Positions 1 to 8,551 of a stretch of 52,870 bases of DNA are shown piece after piece. Numbering within the stretch: position 1 is the stretch's first letter; each line of letters starts with the position of its first letter. A program made the position numbers and the translations under genes. The stretch lies in the NCBI GenBank assembly GCA_029008115.1, contig JAQXJC010000024.1, positions 1 to 52,870 on the forward strand, read 5' to 3'. This DNA comes from Desulfovibrionaceae bacterium. Its GTDB lineage: Bacteria > Desulfobacterota > Desulfovibrionia > Desulfovibrionales > Desulfovibrionaceae. The notes below the pieces were generated by a model, which was not told where the DNA came from, searched no databases, and was given only the letters and a program-made list of their open reading frames with translations.

Positions 1-2
1 AA

Positions 3-635
3 AAAATTCTTGGATATAACATATTTAATCCTATTGAAGTTGCGACTGAATATAACGCATCAATGGGAGTAAAAAAAGAAGCCAGAGTAGACTATGCTCT
101 TCTCGACGACGAAGGAAAGCCAAGAATATTGATAGAATGCAAAGCTTATGACGATCCACTTGAAACAGATAAATGTTCACAACTCATGATGTATTTTAAT
201 GCTATAAAGGATGCCCACATTGGAATATTAACAAATGGTAGACGTTGGTTATTCTTTACGGATATAGATGCCGCACATATAATGGATAAGCGTCCCTATA
301 TGGAAATCGATCTAGAGAAATTAAATAGATCGCTAATTCCAGCATTAGAAAAATTAACAAAAAATGGTTTTATATTGACAGATATTTTAACCGATGCAGA
401 AAGACTTAAATATAAAAATGAATTTAAAAATGAAATAGCAAGACAATTTCAAGAACCAGATGAAGAATTTTCAAGATTCTTTATTCAAAAAGTATACCAA
501 TATAAAATCATGCAATCTGTTAAAGATAAGCTTATTCCAATATTAAAAGACTCCCTTAACTCATTCTTATCCGAAGAAATTAATAAACGACTTCAGAATG
601 CCCTTGATGCACAAAAAAACAGACACACAGCCTAA
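3..635 (+). CDS. Restriction-endonuclease-like protein, N-terminal part (5' truncated, frameshifted)
   Basis: The reading frame is open to the first bases of the window, so the true start lies outside it; the first internal ATG is at 63. The protein resembles the HsdR N-terminal / PD-(D/E)XK nuclease-like family. It has an Asp in VDYAL, then ILIECKA (the E-x-K nuclease core), then the aliphatic TNGRRWLFFTD strand typical of stand-alone type I restriction N-domain proteins. Intact relatives usually continue into a C-terminal domain with a YYxVKS...R-D pattern. Here that domain lies in the next frame at 598-990, and dropping one A from the A7 run at 613-619 joins the two. The gene is AT-rich, unlike the core from 1351 on, which suggests transfer. 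The family call is moderately sure; activity is unknown. Confidence 0.7.
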   Translation, partial: KILGYNIFNPIEVATEYNASMGVKKEARVDYALLDDEGKPRILIECKAYDDPLETDKCSQLMMYFNAIKDAHIGILTNGRRWLFFTDIDAAHIMDKRPYMEIDLEKLNRSLIPALEKLTKNGFILTDILTDAERLKYKNEFKNEIARQFQEPDEEFSRFFIQKVYQYKIMQSVKDKLIPILKDSLNSFLSEEINKRLQNALDAQKNRHTA

Positions 636-990
636 CACAAAAGAAGAACAGACAAGTCAGCCAGAATTAGAACAAATACAAAGCGATAATGGAATTGTAA
701 CGACAGAGGAAGAATGGCAGGCTTACTACCTTGTAAAATCTCTCGTGATGGGGACTGTTAATGTAAATAATGTAACTATCAGAGATAAAAAAGCACATTG
801 CAATATTCTATACGGTGACACACAAAGGCAGCCATTATGTAGATTATATTTCAATGGAAAAAGGAAAAAAGTTGGAATTTTCACAGAAGATAAAAACGAA
901 GAAATATATGAAATAGAAAACATTGAAGATATAATGAAACACACTGAAACAATAAGAAAAACAGCATTATTTTACGAAAATAAAAATTAA
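598..990 (+). CDS. C-terminal domain of the same restriction-endonuclease-like protein, out of frame
   Basis: This 130-residue frame starts inside the preceding one, and its first ~30 residues are a Lys/Gln/Glu-rich linker. From about residue 36 it has EEEWQAYYLVKSL, then an Arg-Asp pair (IRDKKAH), a PLCRLYFN strand and KKVGIF. These match the C-terminal domain usually fused to the HsdR-N-like nuclease domain. The ATG at 598 has no good ribosome binding site and lies within the upstream gene. I therefore read it as the separated end of one broken gene rather than an independent one. A sequencing slip in A7 (613-619) is an equally good explanation. A terminator follows at 1006. Confidence 0.6.
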   Translation: MPLMHKKTDTQPNTKEEQTSQPELEQIQSDNGIVTTEEEWQAYYLVKSLVMGTVNVNNVTIRDKKAHCNILYGDTQRQPLCRLYFNGKRKKVGIFTEDKNEEIYEIENIEDIMKHTETIRKTALFYENKN

Positions 991-1005
991 CACTCAAAAT
1001 AATTC

Positions 1006-1043
1006 AGTGCCCTGATTGATTTCTTCGATTGGGGCACTTTTTT
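1006..1043 (+). terminator. Rho-independent terminator after the restriction-like gene
   Basis: AGTGCCC (1006-1012) pairs with GGGCACT (1032-1038), with further T-G pairing inside, and is followed by a T-run. It ends transcription of the restriction-like gene. Confidence 0.8.
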
Positions 1044-1350
1044 AATATAAAAACACTGTGTATAGCAATAAAAAATTGTAAAATTCATTAGAATACATCC
1101 CAGCGCCTTGACGGATAGTTGATTGTATTTCTTACCTAAATTCTGCCCTACCACAGCATATTTTGATCAAAAGCGGTATATTCTTCGAATAGGGTAGATG
1201 ACTTGACTAGCTGACTCTGGAGAAAACTGCGGGCCATGCGACTGTAAATCCGCTTCCGCCGCGCGACAGTGTGATACCGCTTCCCTGCCCTCTGTGGAAC
1301 ATCTGAGCAGGGAGGGGGAAGCGGCATCAAAGGTACGCCGGACACCGGGC
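1044..1350. other. Junction between AT-rich accessory DNA and GC-rich core
   Basis: No convincing gene is seen here. Base composition changes from AT-rich to GC-rich at about 1200. The stretch holds a long inverted repeat at 1272-1329 and, near 1226-1243, a short string that resembles a tRNA-Tyr anticodon loop but has no supporting stems. It is plausibly the boundary of an acquired segment, although no clean attachment-site repeat could be found by eye. Confidence 0.4.
1272..1329 (-). terminator. Large hairpin downstream of the CofD-like gene
   Basis: TGATACCGCTTCCC (from 1272) pairs with the inverse of GGGAAGCGGCATCA (ending at 1329), with one mismatch and G-C pairing continuing inside. It lies just past the stop codon of the minus-strand CofD-like gene. 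There is no clear U-tract, so it may be a terminator, a 3'-end stabiliser or the relic of an inverted repeat. Confidence 0.45.
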
Positions 1351-2493
1351 TTACAGCTCTCCCCGGGTCACGCGCAGAATGGCCTGCGCCGTCAGTTCCG
1401 GCTCATGATGCTGGGGATCATCCGTCAGAAGCGGCACATCCACCACGCGCACGCCCTGCGCTTCAATACCATCCTGATCAATACCGCATGAATAGCGGCC
1501 CCGGCGCGTATCCACCAGCACGGCATTGAGCAGGCGGGAGGCGGGCATGTCCGGCTCCTGCCGGCGCAGCGTATCCAGAATGACGCGCACGCGATCCGCC
1601 ACGGAGTGCCCGCACTGCTCGGCATCATGCCCGGAATTGGCTATGTAGAACTTGCGGCAGGGCGCCTCGGCCACGGCATGCGCAATGCCGCGCGGCAGCA
1701 GATTCGCCACCACGGACGTGTAAAAGCTGCCCATGGGATAGCAGATGGCGTCCGCCGTGCCGATGAGCTGCACGGCGCGGGGATCGGCTTCCGCCAGCTT
1801 CTCCCCGCAGTCCATGCCGCAGTCCAGCTTCCACGGGGCCAGAAAAAGCCGCCGCACAGGCTGCCCCAGCCGGCAGAACTTGTGCTGCCCCACCAGCACG
1901 GAACCATCCGCCAGCACGGCGGCCAGATGCAGGCTTTCCCGCGTGATGGGCAGCACCAGACCGCGCACGGCCAGCAGCTCTGTCCAGAAGTCCAGCACCG
2001 GAGCCAGCTCTCTTCCGTGCGCGAAATAGCCGCCCGCCAGCATGAGATTGCCGAGGATGGCCAGACGGGGATCAAAAGATTCCGGCATGGCTGCCGCGAA
2101 CTCCGCCAGCATGGCGCGCAGGGGCAGGGCGAAGCGTTCCGGCATGGCCGCCCACACGGCATGTTCCGGTGCGGCATAGGCACGGATTTCGTGGCGCAGC
2201 GCCTCCGCATCCCCCTGGGCGGGCAGGCGATGGCGGCACACGTCCAGCACGCATTCCGGCACCACGGCCGGATCGGCCAGCGCCAGCATGCGGTTGCGCA
2301 CATCTCCCACGGCAGGCATGTCAAAGGAGCGTCGCAGGGAAGCCGTGCTTCCCCCGGAGTCAAAGGCCGTGACCAGATGCGCGCAGCGGCGCGTGTGTCC
2401 GGCCAGTGCGCGGCTCACATCCCGCAGGGCGGTGCCCCCGGTAAAGAAAACAATGCGTGGCTCCCGTCCGGCGGGATTCTGCACATCGCTCAT
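1351..2493 (-). CDS. CofD/YvcK-like family protein
   Basis: The protein belongs to the 2-phospho-L-lactate transferase/YvcK superfamily, Rossmann-like proteins that bind nucleotide sugars or F420 precursors. Visible are GGTALRDVS (residues 18-26), the D-S-G-G-S-T loop, GDVRNRMLALAD, and MGSFYTSVVANLLPRG, equivalent to the PGSLYTS loop of YvcK. At 380 residues it is longer than typical YvcK. It resembles the CofD-like component of the 'GAK' gene set described in Desulfovibrio, but no GAK partner is present in the window. The start at 2493 is preferred over 2571 because AGGA lies 7-10 nt upstream and the start follows the exonuclease stop by 4 nt. It is the last gene of the minus-strand rpmH-mnmE run. 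Function is uncertain. Confidence 0.75.
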   Translation of the reverse strand: MSDVQNPAGREPRIVFFTGGTALRDVSRALAGHTRRCAHLVTAFDSGGSTASLRRSFDMPAVGDVRNRMLALADPAVVPECVLDVCRHRLPAQGDAEALRHEIRAYAAPEHAVWAAMPERFALPLRAMLAEFAAAMPESFDPRLAILGNLMLAGGYFAHGRELAPVLDFWTELLAVRGLVLPITRESLHLAAVLADGSVLVGQHKFCRLGQPVRRLFLAPWKLDCGMDCGEKLAEADPRAVQLIGTADAICYPMGSFYTSVVANLLPRGIAHAVAEAPCRKFYIANSGHDAEQCGHSVADRVRVILDTLRRQEPDMPASRLLNAVLVDTRRGRYSCGIDQDGIEAQGVRVVDVPLLTDDPQHHEPELTAQAILRVTRGEL

Positions 2494-2497
2494 GCAC

Positions 2498-3100
2498 TTA
2501 TCCTGTAACGATGCCCAGTTCGCGCATGCGCAGGTACACGATGCGCCCCACCCAGGCATCGGTGGCGGCATAGGATATCTGTCCCTCGGACAGTTCCGGC
2601 AGACTCCAGTTGGAACATTGCAGCCCCTTGGAAATGCGCCAGCCGAAGAAATTGGCGGCCAGATTGCGCAGGCCGTGCGTCCCGATGCCGTGCCTGCGGG
2701 CTATGTCGCCCAGGTCCACCACCCCGCCCGGCTCGAAAGGATGGAGACGCTGCAATTCACGCATGTCGTCATGAATGCTCACCCCAGCCTTGATCACGCC
2801 GCGCCGGGACAGCACGCAGGCCAGCTCCCCGGACAGCCCCACATGCGCCAGCTGCACGAGAAAGACACAGCCGGACGCGGCCAGCTGCATCAGGGAAGGC
2901 GCCGGCATCGTCCCCTTGCGGAAGGTGGGCCGTGTTTCCGTATCAAAGCCCAGCACGGTCTCGCCACGCAGCATCTCCAGGGCCTGCGCCATATCGCTTT
3001 CCGTACGCACCAGATGCACAGGCCCGGCATAACGGCGCAAGGGGAGGGCGTTGATCTCCTCCCTGCTCAGCTTGCGCGCATAGTCCTGCAATGATTTCAT
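2498..3100 (-). CDS. 3'-5' exonuclease, DEDDy (RNase D/WRN-like)
   Basis: A 200-residue single-domain exonuclease. The DEDDy signature is complete: Asp53 and Glu55 in GFDTET, Asp111/112 in SIHDDM, and Tyr177 with Asp181 in SYAATDAW. It lacks the HRDC domain of true RNase D, so it resembles the short WRN-exonuclease-like proteins common in delta-proteobacteria. The ATG touches the TAG of mnmE and no Shine-Dalgarno is visible, which implies translational coupling to mnmE. It is followed after 4 nt by the CofD-like gene. The substrate (RNA or DNA) cannot be told from sequence. Confidence 0.85.
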   Translation of the reverse strand: MKSLQDYARKLSREEINALPLRRYAGPVHLVRTESDMAQALEMLRGETVLGFDTETRPTFRKGTMPAPSLMQLAASGCVFLVQLAHVGLSGELACVLSRRGVIKAGVSIHDDMRELQRLHPFEPGGVVDLGDIARRHGIGTHGLRNLAANFFGWRISKGLQCSNWSLPELSEGQISYAATDAWVGRIVYLRMRELGIVTG

Positions 3101-4477
3101 CTATTTGCCAATACAGAATGTTGAGAATATCCGGTCAAGCAGAGCCTGCGGGCTGTCCAGCCCCACGGCCTCGCCCAGCAGGGCGGCCGCGGCATCCAGG
3201 CGCACGGCGCATATATCATACGACTGTCCGGAGCGGATGTCATCCCGCAGCGCGCATAATTCTTCCCGCGCCTTTTCCAGCGCGGCCGCCTGACGGGCAT
3301 TGGGAGCCAGCACCTCCCCTTCCTGCCCTTCCTGCCCGCGCAGCGCCACGGAACGCAGGGCATGCGCAACCTCTTCCACGCCTTCACCCGTGCGGGCGGA
3401 GGCCGTCACAAAGGCGGCGGCTCCTGCCGCCCACCGGGGAACGGGGGCTTCCGGACGCGCCAGATCGACCTTGTTCCAGACCACCAGCACGGGCACGCCA
3501 TCCTGCCGCGACAGCACTTCGCGGGCGGCATCGTCCGGCCCGGTCGCGCCGTCCACCACCAGCACCACGACATCCGCACATGCCACGCGCTCGCGCGAGC
3601 GACGCACGCCCATGCGCTCCACAGCCTCGTCCGTGTCGCGCAGGCCGGCAGTATCCACCAGACGCACCGGCAGGCCGTCCAGCAGCAGCACTTCTTCCAG
3701 AAAATCCCGTGTCGTGCCCGGAATATCGGCCACCAGGGCGCGCTCCCGCCCCAGCAGGGCATTCATCAGGCTGGACTTGCCCACATTGACCGAACCGGCC
3801 AGCACCACCTGCGCTCCCTGCCGAAAGACGCGGGCGCGGCTGTAGCCTGCCAGCAGCAGGTCCACTCCCTGACGCACTTCTTCCACCCCCGCAAGGAAGG
3901 CTTCCGGCGCAAGGCATTCCACATCCTCTTCAGGAAAATCCACGGCCACGCACACCTGCATGCGCAAATGCTCCAGAGACTGCCGCAGATCGCGTACCCG
4001 CCGCCCCAGCAGACCATCCAGCTTGGCCAGACCATAGCGCACGGCCTCGCGGCTGGGCGCGGCAATGAGTTCCGCCACAGCCTCCGCCTGCGTCAAGTCC
4101 ATGCGGCCGTTCAGCAGGGCGCGCCGGGAAAACTCGCCGCGTTCAGCCAGGCGCGCCCCCAGTGCCAGCGCCGCATCCAGTACGGCCTGCATGATGAAGG
4201 GGCCGCCGTGGCATTGCAGTTCCGCCACGTCTTCTCCCGTGAACGAATGCGGCCCCGGCATGAACACTGCCAGCCCCTCGTCCAGCGTCTCTCCCCGCGC
4301 ATCAACAATCCTGCCGTGGTGCAGCTGATAGGGCCTGAAGGCCGTGAATCGCGGCGACAGCGGGGCGAACATGCGGCGGGCGATGGCGCCTGCCTGCGGG
4401 CCGGAAAGGCGCACGATGCCGACGCCTCCTGCGCCGGGGGGCGTCGCCACGGCGGCTATGGTATCCTGTTCTTGCAT
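3101..4477 (-). CDS. mnmE: tRNA modification GTPase MnmE
   Basis: MnmE (TrmE) works with MnmG to add the cmnm5 group to wobble uridine 34 of certain tRNAs. In its 458 residues one sees the N-terminal formyl-THF-binding domain, the G1 loop GSVNVGKS (228-235), the G2 GTTRD, the DTAG of G3 and the NKVD of G4. The protein ends in the family-specific C-terminal FCIGK, whose Cys is needed for modification. The start at 4477 has GAGGAG 7 nt upstream; the longer frame to 4567 runs through the preceding terminator and is rejected. A strong terminator sits just before its ribosome binding site (4491-4530). The partner mnmG is not in the window. Confidence 0.97.
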   Translation of the reverse strand: MQEQDTIAAVATPPGAGGVGIVRLSGPQAGAIARRMFAPLSPRFTAFRPYQLHHGRIVDARGETLDEGLAVFMPGPHSFTGEDVAELQCHGGPFIMQAVLDAALALGARLAERGEFSRRALLNGRMDLTQAEAVAELIAAPSREAVRYGLAKLDGLLGRRVRDLRQSLEHLRMQVCVAVDFPEEDVECLAPEAFLAGVEEVRQGVDLLLAGYSRARVFRQGAQVVLAGSVNVGKSSLMNALLGRERALVADIPGTTRDFLEEVLLLDGLPVRLVDTAGLRDTDEAVERMGVRRSRERVACADVVVLVVDGATGPDDAAREVLSRQDGVPVLVVWNKVDLARPEAPVPRWAAGAAAFVTASARTGEGVEEVAHALRSVALRGQEGQEGEVLAPNARQAAALEKAREELCALRDDIRSGQSYDICAVRLDAAAALLGEAVGLDSPQALLDRIFSTFCIGK

Positions 4478-4490
4478 CTCTGTCTCCTCA

Positions 4491-4530
4491 TAAAAAAATC
4501 TGCGGCCGGAACACTCTCCGACCGCAGATG
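4491..4530 (-). terminator. Terminator between khpB and mnmE
   Basis: On the minus strand ATCTGCGGTCGGA pairs with TCCGGCCGCAGAT and is followed directly by seven T. Its T-run ends only about 5 nt before the mnmE Shine-Dalgarno, so mnmE expression must rely on read-through or on a promoter within or before this hairpin. Confidence 0.85.
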
Positions 4531-4576
4531 ATACCGTCTTCGCGGGCGCCTGCAAAGGGGCCCGCACGTGGAAGGA

Positions 4577-5731
4577 TCAGGCCGCCGGCTTCTTGCGGGG
4601 AATGACCACCACGCGCTTCATGCCGCCTTCGCCGGAGCTGCGGGTCTGGATGTCGTCCATGTCCTGCAATGTCAGATGCACAATCCGGCGGTGATAGGAG
4701 CTTAAGGGGCGCGTGGAGCAGGAGCGGCCGGACGCGCGCACGCGCTCGGCCAGGGCCAGCGCCATGTCTCGCAGCTTTTCGTCCTGCCGCTGGCGGTATT
4801 CCCCGGCATCCAGATGCACGCGCACAGCGGCGTCCATCTTGCGGGAGACGATGCGGGAAATCAGGTACTGGAGCGACGCCAGCGTCTGTCCTTCCCGACC
4901 GATAAGCAGGCCGGAAGCATCGCCGCAGTCCAGCATAACGTTCACCCGGTTGTCACCCAGCTCCACCTGAAGGTTCACTTCATCCACCAGCGGGCTCACA
5001 AGGCGGCTTACGACTTCCAGTGTCACGCGCTGAAGGACCTCGCCATCCAGTTCCGAGAGGGGAACCATGCGGAAGCCTTCCTGCGCGGAATCGTCACCAT
5101 CGTCGCCGCTCTCCGGCACGCGGGAAGGGCGGCCCTCCGCACGTTCCGGCCTGTCAGGAAGGGCCGCCGGATCGGGACGTTCGGGACGCCGGCGGCTCCG
5201 GACGCGACGGGGACGCTCCCCGCTATGCGCTTCGGCATCGCCGCCTTCCGTCTCGCTCTCCTTCCCGTCAGCAACGCCACCGGCCCTGGGCTGGCGGCGC
5301 GGCCGCTCTTCCCTGACCTGCCGCTCGCGGGGAGCACGGGCCTTTGCCACGGCGCAGGCGGTACTCTCTTCTTCCGCCGCAGCCTGCGGCGCTCCGGCAG
5401 CAGGCGCGTCTGCACGGGGAGCTGTCGCCACCGGCGCGGCGTCTGCCGCTACCGGCGCGTTCTCCCGGGCAGCAGGACTGCCAACCTGCATGGCCGGCTC
5501 TTCGCGCTCCAGCCCGCCGGAACGGCCGAGTATATCCACCACGGCCTCCCGCAGATGGGCGCGACGGGCCTGAATCTTTGCCTTGCGTGCGCCGACTATG
5601 CCAAAGATGCCGGACTTGGCATCCTGAATGATGTCGATCTCCAGCTTTTCACGAGGCACGGCATAATAGTCGCATGCCTCGCGAATGGCGGCATCCAGGT
5701 CTTTTCCCTGAAACTCTTTGAAACCTTGCAT
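4577..5731 (-). CDS. khpB: RNA-binding protein KhpB/Jag (Jag-N, KH and R3H domains)
   Basis: KhpB (Jag, SpoIIIJ-associated) is an RNA-binding protein conserved beside yidC. The N-terminal Jag-N domain (about 1-52) contains FQGKDLDAAI and the KSGIFGIVG motif. Then comes a long Ala/Arg/Pro/Glu-rich low-complexity linker (about 60-215), a KH domain with LIGREGQTLASLQYL, and an R3H-type end with an S-Y-x-R-R-I-V-H pattern (SYHRRIVH). The start at 5731 has GGAGG upstream and lies 13 nt after the yidC stop. It is 384 residues; the linker makes it longer than Gram-positive Jag. Confidence 0.93.
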   Translation of the reverse strand: MQGFKEFQGKDLDAAIREACDYYAVPREKLEIDIIQDAKSGIFGIVGARKAKIQARRAHLREAVVDILGRSGGLEREEPAMQVGSPAARENAPVAADAAPVATAPRADAPAAGAPQAAAEEESTACAVAKARAPRERQVREERPRRQPRAGGVADGKESETEGGDAEAHSGERPRRVRSRRRPERPDPAALPDRPERAEGRPSRVPESGDDGDDSAQEGFRMVPLSELDGEVLQRVTLEVVSRLVSPLVDEVNLQVELGDNRVNVMLDCGDASGLLIGREGQTLASLQYLISRIVSRKMDAAVRVHLDAGEYRQRQDEKLRDMALALAERVRASGRSCSTRPLSSYHRRIVHLTLQDMDDIQTRSSGEGGMKRVVVIPRKKPAA

Positions 5732-5744
5732 TGCCACACCTCCG

Positions 5745-7385
5745 CTATGCGGCGCTGGCATTGCGGCTGTTCCTGCGGATCATCAGCCACTGCTGGGCAA
5801 TGGAAAGCACGTTGTTCACCAGCCAGTACACCACCAGACCGGAGGGGAAGCCCAGGAACATCACCGTGAAGATGATGGGCAAGAAGAGCATGATCTTCTG
5901 CTGCGTGGCATCGCCCACCGGCGGGCTCATGCGCTGCTGCAGGAACATGGTCAGGCCCATGACGATGGGCGTGATGTACAGCGGGTCCTTGGAAGCCAGG
6001 TCCGCCAGCCACACAATGTCCGTGCCGGGCAGGAAGGGAACAAAGGAGGCATGGCGCAGCTCAATGGAGGTCAGCAGTGCCTGATACAGGCCGAAGAACA
6101 CGGGGAGCTGCACCAGAATCGGCACGCAGCCGCTTGCGGGATTCACGCCATAGGTCTTGTACAGGCCCATGACCTCCCTGTTCAGGGCCTCCTTGTCATC
6201 CTTGTACTTCTCGCGGAGCGAGGTCATGAGCGGCTGTAGCTTCTTCATCTTCTCCATGGAGGAGTAGCTCTTTTCCGTCAGGGGCCAGAACACGGCCTTG
6301 ATCAGTACGGTGAGCAGGATGATGGAAATGCCCCAGTTGTGCACATACTGCTGGAAGAAGTCCAGCAGCCAGAGCAGGCCCTTGGCAATGAGGCTGAACA
6401 TGCCGAGGTCGATGCTGGAAATCAGATCATTGGGCGCTTTCGCCAGCAGTTCGCGAACCTTGGGCCCGATCCAGTAGGAAACCTCCAGCGTCTTGTCCTG
6501 CCCGGGCATGAGCAGCAGGTCGCCCTGCTCCACAGCGGTACGGTACACGCCGTTCTGGAGACGTCCCTTGACGGTGCCTTCCGCGCCGCCGGCAGGCAGG
6601 ATGGCGCTGAGGAAATAGGTGTTCATGGAGCCGGCCCAGCTGACCTTGCCGGATTCCTTCACGCCGGCATCCAAATCCTTGTCGTCAGACTCCTCGCCCG
6701 TCTTGCCGTCAAAGTTCCACGCAATGCGCATGGAGTCATACGGGCCTTCCGAAAGGCCGGCCTTGTCGGAGGCTACGGTGTAGGCTACGCGGGCCGTGCG
6801 GGGGGCGTCCGCCAGAGAAGACAGCGTCAGCTTCTCGCGGATCAGATAGTCCCCGGCACTGAAGGTCAGGGCGCGCGTCACGCGGATACCGTCCACCTCG
6901 CCCGTAAAGGTCAGCGTTCTGGATTCTCCGGCAGGGATGGCCACATCGGATTCCGCGGCGCTCCAGCTTCCCGTGCTCCACGAGGGCTGGCCGTTCACCA
7001 GCAGGCCCAGCGGCGCCACGGCCGCGGCCTCGGGATTCACCAGATTGATGGCCGGGCTCGCCGGGTCCACGTCCTTGCGGTACTGCTTCAGCTCGAAAGA
7101 GCGCAGAATGGCCCCGCCGGAGTAGACCCTGGCAGAGAACAGCGGCGTGTCCACCGTCACATCCTGCCCCGCCGCGGGGACAAATGCCGGCAGTTTGCGG
7201 GCTTCGGCGGCTTCGGCAGCGGCCTTTGCCGCAGCCTGCTGCTGCGCCTCGGCGGCCTGCTGCTGTTCTTGCAGCTGCTGTTCCGTGGGACGCTGCACCC
7301 AGCCCATGTATTCGGCCAGGTAGCCCCAGCCAAACAGGACAGCCAGACACAGTACGATGGCGAGGATCATATTCTTGTTTTGCAT
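5745..7385 (-). CDS. yidC: Membrane protein insertase YidC
   Basis: YidC inserts and folds inner-membrane proteins, alone or with SecYEG. The 546-residue form is the Gram-negative type. It has an N-terminal membrane segment (about 5-22), a Gln/Ala-rich stretch, a large periplasmic beta domain (about 60-330), and then the conserved five-helix insertase core starting near the GMFSLIAKGLLWLLDFF segment and ending with NNVLSIAQQWLM. The start at 7385 is chosen because the longer frame to 7538 overlaps yidD in another frame. It follows yidD by 10 nt and precedes khpB by 13 nt. Confidence 0.97.
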   Translation of the reverse strand: MQNKNMILAIVLCLAVLFGWGYLAEYMGWVQRPTEQQLQEQQQAAEAQQQAAAKAAAEAAEARKLPAFVPAAGQDVTVDTPLFSARVYSGGAILRSFELKQYRKDVDPASPAINLVNPEAAAVAPLGLLVNGQPSWSTGSWSAAESDVAIPAGESRTLTFTGEVDGIRVTRALTFSAGDYLIREKLTLSSLADAPRTARVAYTVASDKAGLSEGPYDSMRIAWNFDGKTGEESDDKDLDAGVKESGKVSWAGSMNTYFLSAILPAGGAEGTVKGRLQNGVYRTAVEQGDLLLMPGQDKTLEVSYWIGPKVRELLAKAPNDLISSIDLGMFSLIAKGLLWLLDFFQQYVHNWGISIILLTVLIKAVFWPLTEKSYSSMEKMKKLQPLMTSLREKYKDDKEALNREVMGLYKTYGVNPASGCVPILVQLPVFFGLYQALLTSIELRHASFVPFLPGTDIVWLADLASKDPLYITPIVMGLTMFLQQRMSPPVGDATQQKIMLFLPIIFTVMFLGFPSGLVVYWLVNNVLSIAQQWLMIRRNSRNASAA

Positions 7386-7395
7386 GACAGCCAAT

Positions 7396-7647
7396 CTACT
7401 CCTGAACGCCATTGCGGCGCGTGAGGGGTGGGACAGGATCGTAGCCGCTGCCGCCCCAGGGATGACAGCGGGCCAGACGCCGCAACGTAAGCCACCCGCC
7501 CCGCAACACGCCGTGCACCATGACGGCTTCCACGGCATAGGCGGAGCAAGTGGGAATAAAACGACACGAAGGGGGAAGCAGGGGGGAGATGCAGTACTGG
7601 TAAATGCGGACAGGCAACAGGCAGAGCCGGCGCAGCAGCATATTCAT
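7396..7647 (-). CDS. yidD: Membrane protein insertion efficiency factor YidD
   Basis: A small amphipathic, membrane-associated protein that aids YidC-dependent insertion. The 83 residues hold the family core: [27 protein letters not shown] and [20 protein letters not shown]. The start at 7647 forms a 4-nt ATGA overlap with the rnpA stop, which points to translational coupling; Met at 7641 is an alternative start. Position between rnpA and yidC is the classic order. Confidence 0.93.
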   Translation of the reverse strand: MNMLLRRLCLLPVRIYQYCISPLLPPSCRFIPTCSAYAVEAVMVHGVLRGGWLTLRRLARCHPWGGSGYDPVPPLTRRNGVQE

Positions 7648-8027
7648 ATCTGTCCACCCTGCCCGCGCACCGCCCCGGCGCATCTGCCAAGCAGGGGTTC
7701 CAGCTCGCGCCGAACCTGCTCCAGGTTCAGGGAGCTCACGTCAAGCTGCTTTTTGGGGACGGCAACAACGTCTGTACGGGCAGGAAGCCCCTGCCCGTAC
7801 AGACGGAAAAATTCACGCAAGACACGCTTCACCCGGTTACGGACAACCGCATTCCCCACTTTCCTGCTCACGGCCACGCCAGCGCGCCATTCTTCGGGGC
7901 CGGCAGTGCGCACATGCGCAAAAAGAATGAATCCCGCGGAATAGAAACGACGGCCTGCGTCATAGCATGCTTGAAAATCAGGCCGCCGGCATATCCGATG
8001 ACGGACGAGAGAAAACGCTTGCTCCAT
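7644..8027 (-). CDS. rnpA: Ribonuclease P protein component
   Basis: The protein subunit of RNase P, which binds the catalytic RNA and pre-tRNA leader. At 127 residues it has the usual length. The RNR signature ([17 protein letters not shown], residues 59-75) and the F-x-x-C/Y-x-x-G-R start region are clear. It lies 58 nt downstream of rpmH and overlaps yidD by 4 nt, all in one minus-strand transcript. Confidence 0.95.
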   Translation of the reverse strand: MEQAFSLVRHRICRRPDFQACYDAGRRFYSAGFILFAHVRTAGPEEWRAGVAVSRKVGNAVVRNRVKRVLREFFRLYGQGLPARTDVVAVPKKQLDVSSLNLEQVRRELEPLLGRCAGAVRGQGGQI

Positions 8028-8085
8028 GAGATGCGCGGAAGCTCCCCCTGCGCTGCGCGCACGGAAGGGGCATCCCCTCGGAACG

Positions 8086-8220
8086 CTAGGCGCTCAGGTT
8101 CTTGCGGCCCTTGGCGCGGCGACGGCGGATGACAGCGCGGCCGCCAACGGTGGCCATGCGGGCGCGGAAGCCGCAGGTGCGGGCTCTTCTGATTTTGCTG
8201 GGCTGGTATGTTCTTTTCAT
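8086..8220 (-). CDS. rpmH: 50S ribosomal protein L34
   Basis: A 44-residue gene. Translation from 8220 gives [20 protein letters not shown] at the N-terminus and ends [10 protein letters not shown], which is diagnostic for L34. AAGGAG lies 9 nt before the ATG. It heads the rnpA-yidD-yidC-khpB operon. The usual neighbour dnaA is not upstream; a divergent kinase-like gene is. Confidence 0.97.
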   Translation of the reverse strand: MKRTYQPSKIRRARTCGFRARMATVGGRAVIRRRRAKGRKNLSA

Positions 8221-8436
8221 GGGTAAAATCTCCTTGGGAATATGGAACGGATGTTCTTACACTGCCCGCGGCATTCCGTCAAGCGGACAGTACCGCCGCA
8301 GGGCGGCGGAAGACGGCGAAACACGGGGAGACGCACTGCCGGCGGCCGACTCACCCCCGCCACGCGGCGAAATTTCTGAAAAGCCGCGGAAAAGCAGCCC
8401 CGCGCAGACCCGCATGTCCCCTGTGCCAAGGGGAAT

Positions 8437-8464
8437 AGCCTATACCTTTGTCCGGGAATGTCAA
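8437..8464 (-). promoter_or_regulatory. Probable sigma70 promoter of the rpmH operon
   Basis: On the minus strand TTGACA (8464-8459) and TAGGCT (8442-8437) are 16 bp apart. The perfect -35 makes it the best candidate for the rpmH transcript. Confidence 0.5.
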
Positions 8465-8522
8465 CCGCTCATGCGCCGGCGACGGACAATCATGCAAAAG
8501 GCCGGCCTGCGGCATCCCGGGC

Positions 8523-8551
8523 TTGACGCCTCTTCCTGCCTGGGGCACACT
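8523..8551 (+). promoter_or_regulatory. Probable promoter of the shikimate/homoserine-kinase-like gene
   Basis: TTGACG and CACACT are separated by 17 bp and end 25 nt before the ATG at 8577. Confidence 0.55.

Noticed and set aside
613..619. Programmed -1 ribosomal frameshift at A AAA AAC in the restriction-like gene
   Set aside because: The downstream domain is in the +1 frame, and a -1 slip would lead to a different frame. An indel explains it better.
1226..1243. tRNA-Tyr-like anticodon loop (ACTGTAAAT) as a possible attachment-site remnant
   Set aside because: The flanking bases do not form an anticodon stem, and no acceptor, D or T arm can be found around it.
1606..2508. Long plus-strand open frame opposite the CofD-like gene
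   Set aside because: It is a shadow of a GC-rich gene. The protein is His/Gln/Arg-rich with no family features, while the minus strand encodes a recognisable protein with a good ribosome binding site.
8380..8430. Signal recognition particle RNA (resemblance to the GGAAGCAGCC tetraloop region)
   Set aside because: Only AAAGCAGCC is present; the conserved GGTCAGG partner strand and symmetric loop are missing.
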